Source: DASTHS01 sp035718085 (GTDB lineage Bacteria > Actinomycetota > Acidimicrobiia > Acidimicrobiales > Palsa-688). Taken from it: 12,664 bases of DNA. The notes under the pieces were generated by a model. That model was not told where the DNA came from. It saw only the letters and a program-made list of their open reading frames with translations, and did no database searches. The position numbers were made by a program, and so were the translations under genes. Position 1 is the stretch's first letter; the number at the start of each line of letters is the position of its first letter. The stretch is taken from NCBI GenBank assembly GCA_035718085.1, contig DASTHS010000329.1:1-12664 (forward strand), given 5' to 3'. Below are positions 5,600 through 12,618 of the stretch, in pieces.

Positions 5600-7568
5600 G
5601 CTCGTAGACGATACGGGCCGCCGGGGTCAGGCGGGCGAACGCCGCGGCCGCCCACGCCGGCGCCGAGGGCGAGAGCGACACGGCAGCCTCGGGCGCCGAG
5701 AGGCCGGCCAGCGCTGCGGGGGTCACGCTGCCGGTGCTGGCGCCGCCGGTGGGGCTGGCCGCCAGCACTCCCTGGCCGACCGCTGCGCCGGCCTGCACCT
5801 TCGCTTGGTTGGTGATGACCTCGTCGGCGAAGCGGACGAGGAACGCCCGGTCGGCGAGCAGCCTGCGGTCCTCGGGGGTGCCGCCGCCGAGCGACCCCGA
5901 GAGGTTGGAGATGAGCGCCGGGTCGGTGCCGGTGTAGCTGACCTTGGTGGCGGGCGTGTCCTGCAGGTAGAGGATCACCCGCTCGTAGTGGGTGCCGCCA
6001 CCGGCCTTGGCTGTCGCCGCCGGCTTGACCGGCATGATCCAGTAGACGATCGTCCACGTGCCGTCGGTGCCCGTCGCATAGGAGAGCGCCTGGCCCTGGA
6101 TGCGGCCGGTGAGGTGCACGGTGGCCACGTCGCGCATCGTGTAGCCGTGGAAGTTGTAACAGGCCTGCACCCCGTAGGCCGAGAAGCTCGACAGGTTGGT
6201 GGTGTCGATGACGTCGGCGGTCACCGGCAGCGACGCGTTCAGGTCGCCCGCCTGGCCACTGCGGGTGTAGAGGTAGCGCAGCCAGGTGGAGTCCTCGCCG
6301 AAGTACGGCGTGGCCCACGTGTACGCCGTCTCGTAGTTGGCCTGCCACCCGGCGGGTGCGGCGGGGTCGGCGCTGTAGGAGGCCAGCTTCGCCTCACCGG
6401 TGCTGTCGGCCACCAGGTCGTAGGACCTGAGCGCGGTGTCGGCGGTGCCGAGCACCACCGAGACCACCAGGAGCAAGGCAGTGGCGGGCAGCAGGTGCCG
6501 CACGGGAAGCCCTGCGGCGTCGGCCGCGGGGGCGGCCGGCCGCTCGCCCAGGTCGATGCTCAGCCCGAGCAGCGGCATCACCAGCATCATGGCGACGACC
6601 CCGAGGCTGAAGGTGACCAGGCCGATGAAGGGGTGGAGGATGCTGATGGCGACGTGCTCGCCCCAGGTGCGGCCGGCCCAGAAGATGAACACGATCCGGC
6701 CGATGTTGAGCGCCCAGAGCAGGGCCATGCCGCTGGCCAGCCACAGGGTCTTGCGCAGCCGGGGGCCGGCCACCAGGGCGGCGAACGCCGAGCCGACGAG
6801 CAGGAAGCCGACGACCGAGTCGACCCCCGAGCAGGCCGAAACGACGCTCAGCGGGAACGGGGTGCCCGCGTGCACCACCTGGAACAGCGACCCGTCGGAC
6901 GACGGCAGGGCGGTGGCCACGGGCAGCACGCGCAGGAGGTGGTGCAGGGTGTCGAGGGTGACGCTGGTGAACCCGTTGAGCACCTGGAGGAGCACGAGCG
7001 TGTAGGGCAGCGGCCAGGCCAGCAGCAGGTAGGCGAGGGTGAACTTCTGGCGCAGCATCGCCCGCGTGCCGAAGATGAGGGCGACCGAGCCGGCTGCGAA
7101 GAACGGCAGCGAGAACAGGTCCATCCGCCACACCCAGAACATGGCGGCCAGGTGTCGCGGCAGCACCAGGTCGATGGTCACCGCCGCGGCGATGAGGGGG
7201 AGGCCGACGATGTAGTCGAGCTGGCGGTCGTGCACGGCCAGCTCGCCGGGCCGCGGGCGGCTGCGGGCGGCGCCGAGCCCGAGGGCGATCACTGGCACCA
7301 GGCCGACGTAGGCCAGCGGCGTCGACAGGTCGAGGTTCCCGATGAGGGTGCGCAACGAGTAGTGGAAGGCGACGACGACGAGCACGAGGAACGTCGCCAG
7401 CTGCACCCGGGCCCGGTTGGCCGCCGACGTGGTCTCCCACCACGCCTGCCACGAGGCGCGAGCCCCCCGGAGCGCCCGGAGCGCTGCCGCGGCGGCGGTG
7501 CCAGCGGTGCCGGCGGCCGGCGCGCTGGTGGCGGTCACGACACCATCAAAGCGCACATCTCGCCCCAT
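5568..7568 (-). CDS. Exosortase with EpsI-like C-terminal domain
   Basis: This 666-residue membrane protease/transpeptidase-like protein belongs to the exosortase/archaeosortase family, which cleaves C-terminal sorting tails during export and polysaccharide-linked anchoring. Eight to nine hydrophobic segments span about 52-375. The triad is visible: Cys246 in SACSG, Arg291 in LNIGRIVF and His312 in SILHPFIG. Residues about 385-585 lie outside the membrane and resemble the EpsI family (CYNFHGY at 470-476, a WTIVYW strand, YERVILYL), a domain known to be encoded beside or fused to exosortases. An Ala/Ser-rich tail (590-666) follows. The start is uncertain: AGGAG directly abuts the ATG at 7568, and the next codons are rare, so GTG at 7556 or 7538 may be used. 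It begins 11 bp after proA and overlaps the next gene. I cannot assign the subfamily, and no canonical PEP-CTERM target is in the window. Confidence 0.85.
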   Translation of the reverse strand: MGRDVRFDGVVTATSAPAAGTAGTAAAAALRALRGARASWQAWWETTSAANRARVQLATFLVLVVVAFHYSLRTLIGNLDLSTPLAYVGLVPVIALGLGAARSRPRPGELAVHDRQLDYIVGLPLIAAAVTIDLVLPRHLAAMFWVWRMDLFSLPFFAAGSVALIFGTRAMLRQKFTLAYLLLAWPLPYTLVLLQVLNGFTSVTLDTLHHLLRVLPVATALPSSDGSLFQVVHAGTPFPLSVVSACSGVDSVVGFLLVGSAFAALVAGPRLRKTLWLASGMALLWALNIGRIVFIFWAGRTWGEHVAISILHPFIGLVTFSLGVVAMMLVMPLLGLSIDLGERPAAPAADAAGLPVRHLLPATALLLVVSVVLGTADTALRSYDLVADSTGEAKLASYSADPAAPAGWQANYETAYTWATPYFGEDSTWLRYLYTRSGQAGDLNASLPVTADVIDTTNLSSFSAYGVQACYNFHGYTMRDVATVHLTGRIQGQALSYATGTDGTWTIVYWIMPVKPAATAKAGGGTHYERVILYLQDTPATKVSYTGTDPALISNLSGSLGGGTPEDRRLLADRAFLVRFADEVITNQAKVQAGAAVGQGVLAASPTGGASTGSVTPAALAGLSAPEAAVSLSPSAPAWAAAAFARLTPAARIVYERAHPTWFAGA

Positions 7569-7579
7569 CTCCTACCGGG

Positions 7580-8824
7580 TCAGCGCACCTGACCGGTGCC
7601 GGTGACCACGTACTTGGTGGTGGTGAGCTCGCGCAGCCCCATCGGGCCGCGAGCGTGCAGCTTCTGGGTGCTGATGCCGATCTCGGCGCCGAAGCCGTAC
7701 TCCTCCCCGTCGGTGAAGCGGGTCGACGCGTTGATGACCACGGCGGCGGCGTCGACCTCCGCGCTGAACCGCTCGGCGACGCGCAGGTCGGTCGTGACGA
7801 CGGCCTCGGTGTGCCCGGAGCCGTGGCGGGCGATGTGGGCGATGGCGGCGTCGAGGTCGTCGACCACTGCGACCGACAGCACCAGGTCCAGGTACTCGGT
7901 GGAGAAGTCGTCGGCGTCGGCGGCGGTCATGGCGCCGCCGACGGCGGCCCGGGCCCTGGCGTCGCCGCGCAGCTCGACGCCGTCGAGGGCCGGCACCAGC
8001 ATGGGCAGGAACCGGTCGGCGATCGCGGCGTGCACCACCAGGCTCTCGGTGGCGTTGCACACGCTGGGCCGGCTGGTCTTGCCGTTGACGACGATGGCGA
8101 CGGCCATGTCGAGGTCGGCGGCGGCGTCGACGTAGACGTGGCAGTTGCCGTCACCGTCGATGATGTACGGCACGGTGGCGTTCTCGCGCACGGCGTCGAT
8201 GAGCGACCGGCCGCCCCGGGGGATGAGCACGTCGATGCAGCCGTCGAGGCGCATGAACTCCACCGCCGACTCGCGGCTGGTGTCGTCGACGAGCACGAGG
8301 GCGTCGGCGGGGACGCCCGCCTTGACGTAGGCGTCGCGCAGCACGCCGGCGATCGCCTGGTTGGAGGTGATGGCCGTGGAGCTGCCGCGCAGCAGGGCGG
8401 CGTTGCCCGACTTGAGGCACAGGCCAGCGGCGTCGCTGGTGACGTTGGGACGCCCCTCGTAGATGATCCCGACGACCCCGAGGGGCACCCGCACCTGGCG
8501 GATGTCGAGGCCGTTCGGGCGCCGCCACCCGCGCACCACCTCGCCGACGGGGTCGGCGAGGCCGGCGACGGTGGTCAGGCCGGCGGCCATGGCGGCCACC
8601 CGGTCGGCGGTGAGCCGGAGGCGGTCGACGATCGCCGCGGGCGTGTCGGCGAGCGCCGCCCGCTCGAGGTCGCGGGCGTTGGCGTCGAGCACCTCGTCGC
8701 AGCGCCGGTGCAGGGCGTCGGCGGCGAGCAGCAGCGCCTCGTCGCGGGCCGCGGCGGGCAGGGTGGCGACGACCCGGGCGGCCTCCCGGGCCCGCTCGCC
8801 GAGGGTGGGCAACGCCGAGGTCAC
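7580..8824 (-). CDS. proA: Gamma-glutamyl phosphate reductase
   Basis: This enzyme performs the second step of proline synthesis from glutamate: NADPH-dependent reduction of gamma-glutamyl phosphate to glutamate semialdehyde in the cytosol. The 414 residues match the usual length of about 415. Hallmarks are VPLGVVGIIYEGRPNVTSDA (113-132), the catalytic Cys256 in SRPSVCNATES, and a C-terminal block with YGFGAEIGISTQKLHARGPMG and TTTKYVVTGTGQVR. The start is GTG at 8824, 18 bp after the gnd stop codon, without a strong ribosome binding site, so it is probably translated from the gnd-proA message. Its partner proB lies upstream beyond gnd rather than directly adjacent. The product of ProB is labile and is expected to pass straight to ProA. 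Confidence 0.97.
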   Translation of the reverse strand: MTSALPTLGERAREAARVVATLPAAARDEALLLAADALHRRCDEVLDANARDLERAALADTPAAIVDRLRLTADRVAAMAAGLTTVAGLADPVGEVVRGWRRPNGLDIRQVRVPLGVVGIIYEGRPNVTSDAAGLCLKSGNAALLRGSSTAITSNQAIAGVLRDAYVKAGVPADALVLVDDTSRESAVEFMRLDGCIDVLIPRGGRSLIDAVRENATVPYIIDGDGNCHVYVDAAADLDMAVAIVVNGKTSRPSVCNATESLVVHAAIADRFLPMLVPALDGVELRGDARARAAVGGAMTAADADDFSTEYLDLVLSVAVVDDLDAAIAHIARHGSGHTEAVVTTDLRVAERFSAEVDAAAVVINASTRFTDGEEYGFGAEIGISTQKLHARGPMGLRELTTTKYVVTGTGQVR

Positions 8825-8842
8825 CGGCCCAGGCTAGCGACG

Positions 8843-9862
8843 TCAGGTGGACGGCTTCTCGGCGTGGCCGCCGAACTCCTTGCGCATGGCGGAGAGCACC
8901 TTGTTGGCGAAGTCGCCCTCGTTGCGGCTGGAGAACCGCTCGAGCAGCGCGGTGGTGAGCACGTAGGCGGGCACGCCCTCGTCGATGGCCGCCTTCACCG
9001 TCCAGCGGCCCTCACCCGAGTCGGAGACCCGCCCACCGAACCCGCTGAGCTGGGGGTCCTGGCCGAGGGCGTGGGCGGTCAGGTCGAGCAGCCACGACGA
9101 GATGACGCTCCCCCGCCGCCACACCTCGGCGACCTGGGCGGTGTCGATGTCGTAGCGGTAGTGCTCCGGGTCGCCCAGCGGGGCGGTCTCGGCGTCGCCC
9201 TCGCCCGTGTCGGTCGCCCCGATGTTGGCCTTGGCCAGGATGGCGAGGCCCTCGGCGTAGGCGGCCATGATCCCGTACTCGATGCCGTTGTGCACCATCT
9301 TCACGAAGTGCCCGGCGCCGTTGGGCCCGCAGTGCAGCCAGCCCTCCTCGGCGGGCGCGGGGTCGCCGGTCTTGCCCTCGGTGCGGGGGGCGGCGTCGAA
9401 GCCGGGGGCGATGGTGCGCAGCAGGGGCGCCAGGTGGTCGACCACCTGGTCCTCCCCGCCCACCATGAGGCAGTAGCCCCGCTCCAGCCCGAACACGCCG
9501 CCCGAGGTGCCGCAGTCGACGTAGTGCAGGCCCTTGGGCCGCAGGGTCGCGGCCCGCTCGATGTCGTCGACGTAGTGCGAGTTGCCGCCGTCGATGATGA
9601 TGTCGCCCTCGTCGAGGAGGGCGGCGAGGTCGTCGACGGTGCGGCCGGTCACCGCCGCAGGCACCATGACCCACACGGCGCGGGGTCGCTCGAGCCTGGC
9701 CACCAGGTCCTCGAGCGACGACGCCCCCGTGGCGCCCTCCGCCTCGATGGCGCGCACCGCGTCGGCGCTGCGGTCGTAGCCGACGCAGCTGTGGCCCCCC
9801 CGCTGGAGCCGGCGCACCATGTTGGCGCCCATGCGCCCGAGTCCGACCATGCCGAGCTGCAT
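8843..9862 (-). CDS. gnd: 6-phosphogluconate dehydrogenase, decarboxylating, short NAD-type
   Basis: Oxidative decarboxylation of 6-phosphogluconate to ribulose 5-phosphate in the pentose phosphate pathway is the predicted reaction. At 339 residues it is of the short class (about 300-340) and not the 470-residue form. Motifs: dinucleotide-binding GLGRMG (7-12), substrate-binding DGGNS (91-95), CGTSGG (117-122) and GHFVKMVHNGIEYG with Lys188 and Asn192 as catalytic residues. Asp30 after the second strand (VGYDRS) replaces the Asn-Arg of NADP-specific enzymes and suggests NAD preference; this is inference. The ATG at 9862 has a perfect AGGAGG 7 bases upstream (9870-9875), the strongest ribosome binding site in the window. 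It follows the proB hairpin by 42 bp and precedes proA by 18 bp. No clear promoter is seen, so read-through or a weak promoter must supply it. Confidence 0.93.
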   Translation of the reverse strand: MQLGMVGLGRMGANMVRRLQRGGHSCVGYDRSADAVRAIEAEGATGASSLEDLVARLERPRAVWVMVPAAVTGRTVDDLAALLDEGDIIIDGGNSHYVDDIERAATLRPKGLHYVDCGTSGGVFGLERGYCLMVGGEDQVVDHLAPLLRTIAPGFDAAPRTEGKTGDPAPAEEGWLHCGPNGAGHFVKMVHNGIEYGIMAAYAEGLAILAKANIGATDTGEGDAETAPLGDPEHYRYDIDTAQVAEVWRRGSVISSWLLDLTAHALGQDPQLSGFGGRVSDSGEGRWTVKAAIDEGVPAYVLTTALLERFSSRNEGDFANKVLSAMRKEFGGHAEKPST

Positions 9863-9904
9863 CTGCTGACCTCCTGGTGGGGCACCGTCGCCCCGCCATG
9901 TCTA

Positions 9905-9949
9905 CCCCGGCGGCCCGGGTCCCCGGGACGGGTGTCCCGGCCGCCGGGG
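9905..9949 (-). terminator. Strong GC hairpin downstream of proB
   Basis: The outer arms ccccggcggcc (9905-9915) and ggccgccgggg (9939-9949) are perfectly complementary over 11 bp. An alternative inner hairpin, ccgggac/gtcccgg (9923-9929, 9934-9940) with loop gggt, competes for part of the right arm. It starts 7 bases after the proB stop codon on the minus strand. There is no T-tract, as in many actinobacterial terminators. It probably reduces read-through into gnd-proA, or acts as an mRNA-processing or stability element. Confidence 0.65.
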
Positions 9950-9956
9950 CGGGCGA

Positions 9957-11054
9957 TCAGGGCAGCAGCACGAGGTCGTCGCGGTGGACGACCTCGTGGG
10001 GCACGTCCGCGGGCAGGGCGCTGGTGCGCCGGCCGGCGACGTCCCGCAGCACGGCGGCCGGCACCCGCACCAGCCCCTTGGCGAACACCTGCCCGTCGGG
10101 GCCGGCGATCTCGACGGCGTCGTCGTCGCCGGAGAAGTCGCCGTCGACGCCCACCACCCCGGCCGGGAGCAGCGACACCCCCCGCTCCACGAGGGCGCGG
10201 CGGGCGCCGGCGTCGACGTGCACGGTGCCCGAGGCGGGGAGGGCAAAGGCGATCCAGAGCTTGCGGGCGGCGAGCCGCTCGGGCCGGGGCACGACCACGG
10301 TGCCCACGCCGGGCGTGCCGGCCACGGCGTCGGCGACGACCCCGGGGCGGGCGGCCGCCGCGATGACCGCCCGCACCCCCGACCAGGCGGCGATCTTGGC
10401 CGCGGTCAGCTTCGAGGCCATCCCCCCCGACCCGCGGGCGCTCCCCGCACCCCCGGCGAGGGCTTCGAGGGCGGCGTCGACCTCGACGACCTCCTCGATC
10501 AGCGAGGCCTCAGGCACGAGCCTCGGGTCGCCGGTCAGCAGCCCGGGGGCGTCGGTGAGCAGCACCAGCAGGTCGGCGTGCAGCAGGTGCGCCACCAGCG
10601 CCGAGAGGCGGTCGTTGTCGCCGAACCTGATCTCGTCGTCGGCGATGGCGTCGTTCTCGTTGACCACCGGCACCACCCCCAGGTCGAGCAGCAGCGAGAG
10701 GGTCTGGCGGGCGTGGAGGTACTGGCGGCGGTGCCCGAAGTCGAGCGGGGCCAGCAGCACCTGGGCGGCGACCAGCCCGGACGCCCCCAGCGCGCGCTGC
10801 CACGCGGCGAAGAGCACGGGCTGGCCGACGGCGGAGATCGCCTGCAGCAGCGCCGGGTCGGTCGGGCGTGGCGACAGGCCGACGACGGGGAGGCCAGCGG
10901 CGATGGCGCCGCTGGTGACGACGACCACCCGGTCGCCGGCGCACCTGAGGGCGGCGACTTCGGCCGCCACCTTGTCGATGGCTGCGGTGGCCAGCACGCC
11001 GTCCTCGTCGGTGACCGACGACGTGCCCACCTTGACCACGACGAGGCGGCTCAC
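9957..11054 (-). CDS. proB: Glutamate 5-kinase with PUA domain
   Basis: This enzyme phosphorylates glutamate to gamma-glutamyl phosphate, the first and normally proline-inhibited step of proline synthesis. It has 365 residues, the usual length for kinase plus PUA. The amino-acid kinase domain (1-255) shows VVVKVGTSS with Lys8, VTSGAIAAG (46-54), VNENDA (131-136), FGDNDRLSALVA (144-155), TDAPGLLTGDPR (167-178) and the ATP-site GSGGMASK (208-215). A PUA domain follows at about 275-357. The GTG start at 11054 overlaps the obgE stop codon in a GTGA tetranucleotide, a sign of translational coupling to obgE. The proB stop is followed at once by a strong hairpin, and proA comes only after gnd. Confidence 0.97.
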   Translation of the reverse strand: MSRLVVVKVGTSSVTDEDGVLATAAIDKVAAEVAALRCAGDRVVVVTSGAIAAGLPVVGLSPRPTDPALLQAISAVGQPVLFAAWQRALGASGLVAAQVLLAPLDFGHRRQYLHARQTLSLLLDLGVVPVVNENDAIADDEIRFGDNDRLSALVAHLLHADLLVLLTDAPGLLTGDPRLVPEASLIEEVVEVDAALEALAGGAGSARGSGGMASKLTAAKIAAWSGVRAVIAAAARPGVVADAVAGTPGVGTVVVPRPERLAARKLWIAFALPASGTVHVDAGARRALVERGVSLLPAGVVGVDGDFSGDDDAVEIAGPDGQVFAKGLVRVPAAVLRDVAGRRTSALPADVPHEVVHRDDLVLLP

Positions 11055-12292
11055 CCCGGCTCGTACTCGAACTCGAACCCGCCGATGCGCACGACGTCGC
11101 CCGAGCGGGCGCCGGCGCGGGCGAGGGCCTTGTCGACCCCGAGGCTCTTGAGCCGACCCTGGGCGTAGGCGAGCGCCTCGGTGTCGGTCAGGTCGGAGAG
11201 GGCCACGGCGCGCAGCGCCGGCCGGCCCAGCACACGCCAGGCGCCCCCCGGGTCCCGCTCGACCTGCACGCCCTCGGGCGCGGGCCGGTGCACCACGAAG
11301 CGGCGGGCGGGCCCCTCACCGGCCCGGGCGTCGCCCACCAGGGTGGCGAGGGTGCCGAGCAGCGGCCGCAGCCCGTCGCCGGTGAGCGAGGAGATCCGCA
11401 TGGCCGGCCAGCCGGGGGCGCCGGCCGGGTCGGCGGCGTCGAGCTTGGAGCCGACCACGACCCGGGGGCGCTCGACCAGCGCCGGCCGGTAGGCGGCCAA
11501 CTCGGCGAGCAGCACGGCCTCCTGGTCGGCGGGGCTGCGGCCGTCGGCCTCGGTGAGGTCGACGAGCACCACCAGGGCCCGGGCCCGCTCGATGTGGCGC
11601 AAGAAGCGGTGGCCGAGGCCGCGCCCCTCGCTGGCCCCCTCGATCAGGCCGGGGATGTCGGCGACGACGAACTCGTGCTCGTCGAAGCGCACGACCCCGA
11701 GGTTGGGCTCGAGGGTGGTGAAGGGGTAGTCGGCGATCTTGGGCTTGGCGGCGGAGATGCGGGAGATGAGCGTCGACTTGCCGGCGTTCGGGAAGCCGAC
11801 GAGGGCGACGTCGGCCATGAGGCGGAGCTCGAGGTCGTACCAGTGCTCCTCGCCGACCTCGCCCTGCTCCGCGAAGGAGGGGGCCCGTCGGCGGTTGGTG
11901 AGGAACCGGGCGTTGCCCCGGCCGCCCTGGCCGCCCCTGGCCGCCAGCCAGCGGTCGCCCTGCTCGGCGAGGTCGGCGACGACCTCGCCGTCGAGGGTGC
12001 GCACCACGGTGCCTTCGGGGACGGGCACCTCGAGGTCGGCGCCGCCCTTGCCGTGGCGGCCCTTGCCAGCCCCGTGGGTGCCGCTGGTCGCCCGGCGGTG
12101 GGGGTGGTCGCGGAAGCCGTAGAGGGAGGCGACGTTGCGGTCGGCCACCAGCCACACGTCGCCGCCGCGCCCGCCGTCCCCGCCGTCGGGGCCGCCCTTG
12201 GCCACGTGCGCCTCGCGGCGGAACGACACGCTGCCCGCCCCGCCGTCACCGGCTTTGACGTGCAGCTGCGCTTCGTCGACGAACCCGGGCAT
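11051..12292 (-). CDS. obgE: Obg GTPase, ribosome assembly and stress control
   Basis: This essential GTPase acts in 50S subunit maturation and stringent-response-linked growth control. The 413 residues contain the glycine-rich Obg fold (1-157; DGGAGSVSFRREAHVAKGG), the G domain (about 158-320) and the OCT domain (331-411, ending GDVVRIGGFEFEYEPG). G motifs: G1 GFPNAGKS (166-173), switch I YPFTT (189-193), G3 DIPGLIEGA (212-220). G4 reads SKLD (282-285) instead of the standard NKxD, a Ser for the guanine-contacting Asn. G5 is SSLTG (301-305). The ATG at 12292 matches the conserved Obg N-terminus. No Shine-Dalgarno sequence precedes it (the bases before it are pyrimidine-rich, tcctccc), and a perfect GC hairpin sits 8 bases upstream. 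It lies 32 bp after rpmA and overlaps proB by 4 bp. Confidence 0.97.
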   Translation of the reverse strand: MPGFVDEAQLHVKAGDGGAGSVSFRREAHVAKGGPDGGDGGRGGDVWLVADRNVASLYGFRDHPHRRATSGTHGAGKGRHGKGGADLEVPVPEGTVVRTLDGEVVADLAEQGDRWLAARGGQGGRGNARFLTNRRRAPSFAEQGEVGEEHWYDLELRLMADVALVGFPNAGKSTLISRISAAKPKIADYPFTTLEPNLGVVRFDEHEFVVADIPGLIEGASEGRGLGHRFLRHIERARALVVLVDLTEADGRSPADQEAVLLAELAAYRPALVERPRVVVGSKLDAADPAGAPGWPAMRISSLTGDGLRPLLGTLATLVGDARAGEGPARRFVVHRPAPEGVQVERDPGGAWRVLGRPALRAVALSDLTDTEALAYAQGRLKSLGVDKALARAGARSGDVVRIGGFEFEYEPG

Positions 12293-12300
12293 GGGAGGAT

Positions 12301-12320
12301 CGGGCGGCCGGGGCCGCCCG
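12301..12320 (-). promoter_or_regulatory. Hairpin in the rpmA-obgE gap
   Basis: The arms cgggcggcc (12301-12309) and ggccgcccg (12312-12320) are perfectly complementary; with a realistic 4-base loop the stem is 8 bp, all G-C. It occupies most of the 32-bp gap, beginning 4 bases after the rpmA stop codon and ending 8 bases before the obgE ATG. It could be a partial terminator lowering obgE relative to the ribosomal proteins, or a structure controlling obgE translation, since no ribosome binding site is seen there. Confidence 0.5.
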
Positions 12321-12324
12321 GGGG

Positions 12325-12606
12325 CTACTGCGCGGTCGCGCCGGCGGGCGTCGGGGCGTCGACCAGCACGTCGACCAGCCGGCGGCCCTTGCGGGAGCCG
12401 AACTTGACGTAGCCGTCGCGGAGGGCGAAGAGGGTGTCGTCGCCGCCCCGGCCGACGCCCTCGCCGGGGTGGAAGTGGGTGCCGCGCTGGCGCACGATGA
12501 TGCCGCCGGCGCTGATCGCCGTGCCGTCGAACACCTTCACGCCGAGGCGCTTGGCCTGCGAGTCGCGGCCGTTGCGGGTGGAGCCGCCGCCCTTGGTCTT
12601 GGACAT
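12325..12606 (-). CDS. rpmA: 50S ribosomal protein L27
   Basis: Large-subunit protein whose N-terminal arm reaches the peptidyl transferase centre. The 93 residues include the signature KGGGSTRNGRDSQAKRLGVK (5-24), then GGIIVRQRGTHFHPGEGVG (34-52) and TLFALRDGYVKF. The N-terminus begins Met-Ser-Lys-Thr-Lys, in place of the common Met-Ala-His-Lys-Lys, and there is no Firmicutes-type cleavable prepeptide. The ATG at 12606 has AGAGG 7 bases upstream. The C-terminal 10 residues (APTPAGATAQ) are a non-conserved tail. It follows rplU by 12 bp and precedes obgE, the standard rplU-rpmA-obgE order. Confidence 0.98.
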   Translation of the reverse strand: MSKTKGGGSTRNGRDSQAKRLGVKVFDGTAISAGGIIVRQRGTHFHPGEGVGRGGDDTLFALRDGYVKFGSRKGRRLVDVLVDAPTPAGATAQ

Positions 12607-12618
12607 TCCTCAGCCTCT

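Noticed and set aside
9879..9894. Small inverted repeat ggggc/gcccc upstream of gnd as an operator
   Set aside because: Five-base GC arms are expected by chance in this composition, and no other regulatory signal is nearby.
5112..10366. Very long open frames on the plus strand opposite the exosortase, proA, gnd and proB genes
   Set aside because: They are by-products of extreme GC3 bias; their translations are Gly/Arg/His/Gln-rich without recognisable domains, while the minus strand encodes complete known families.
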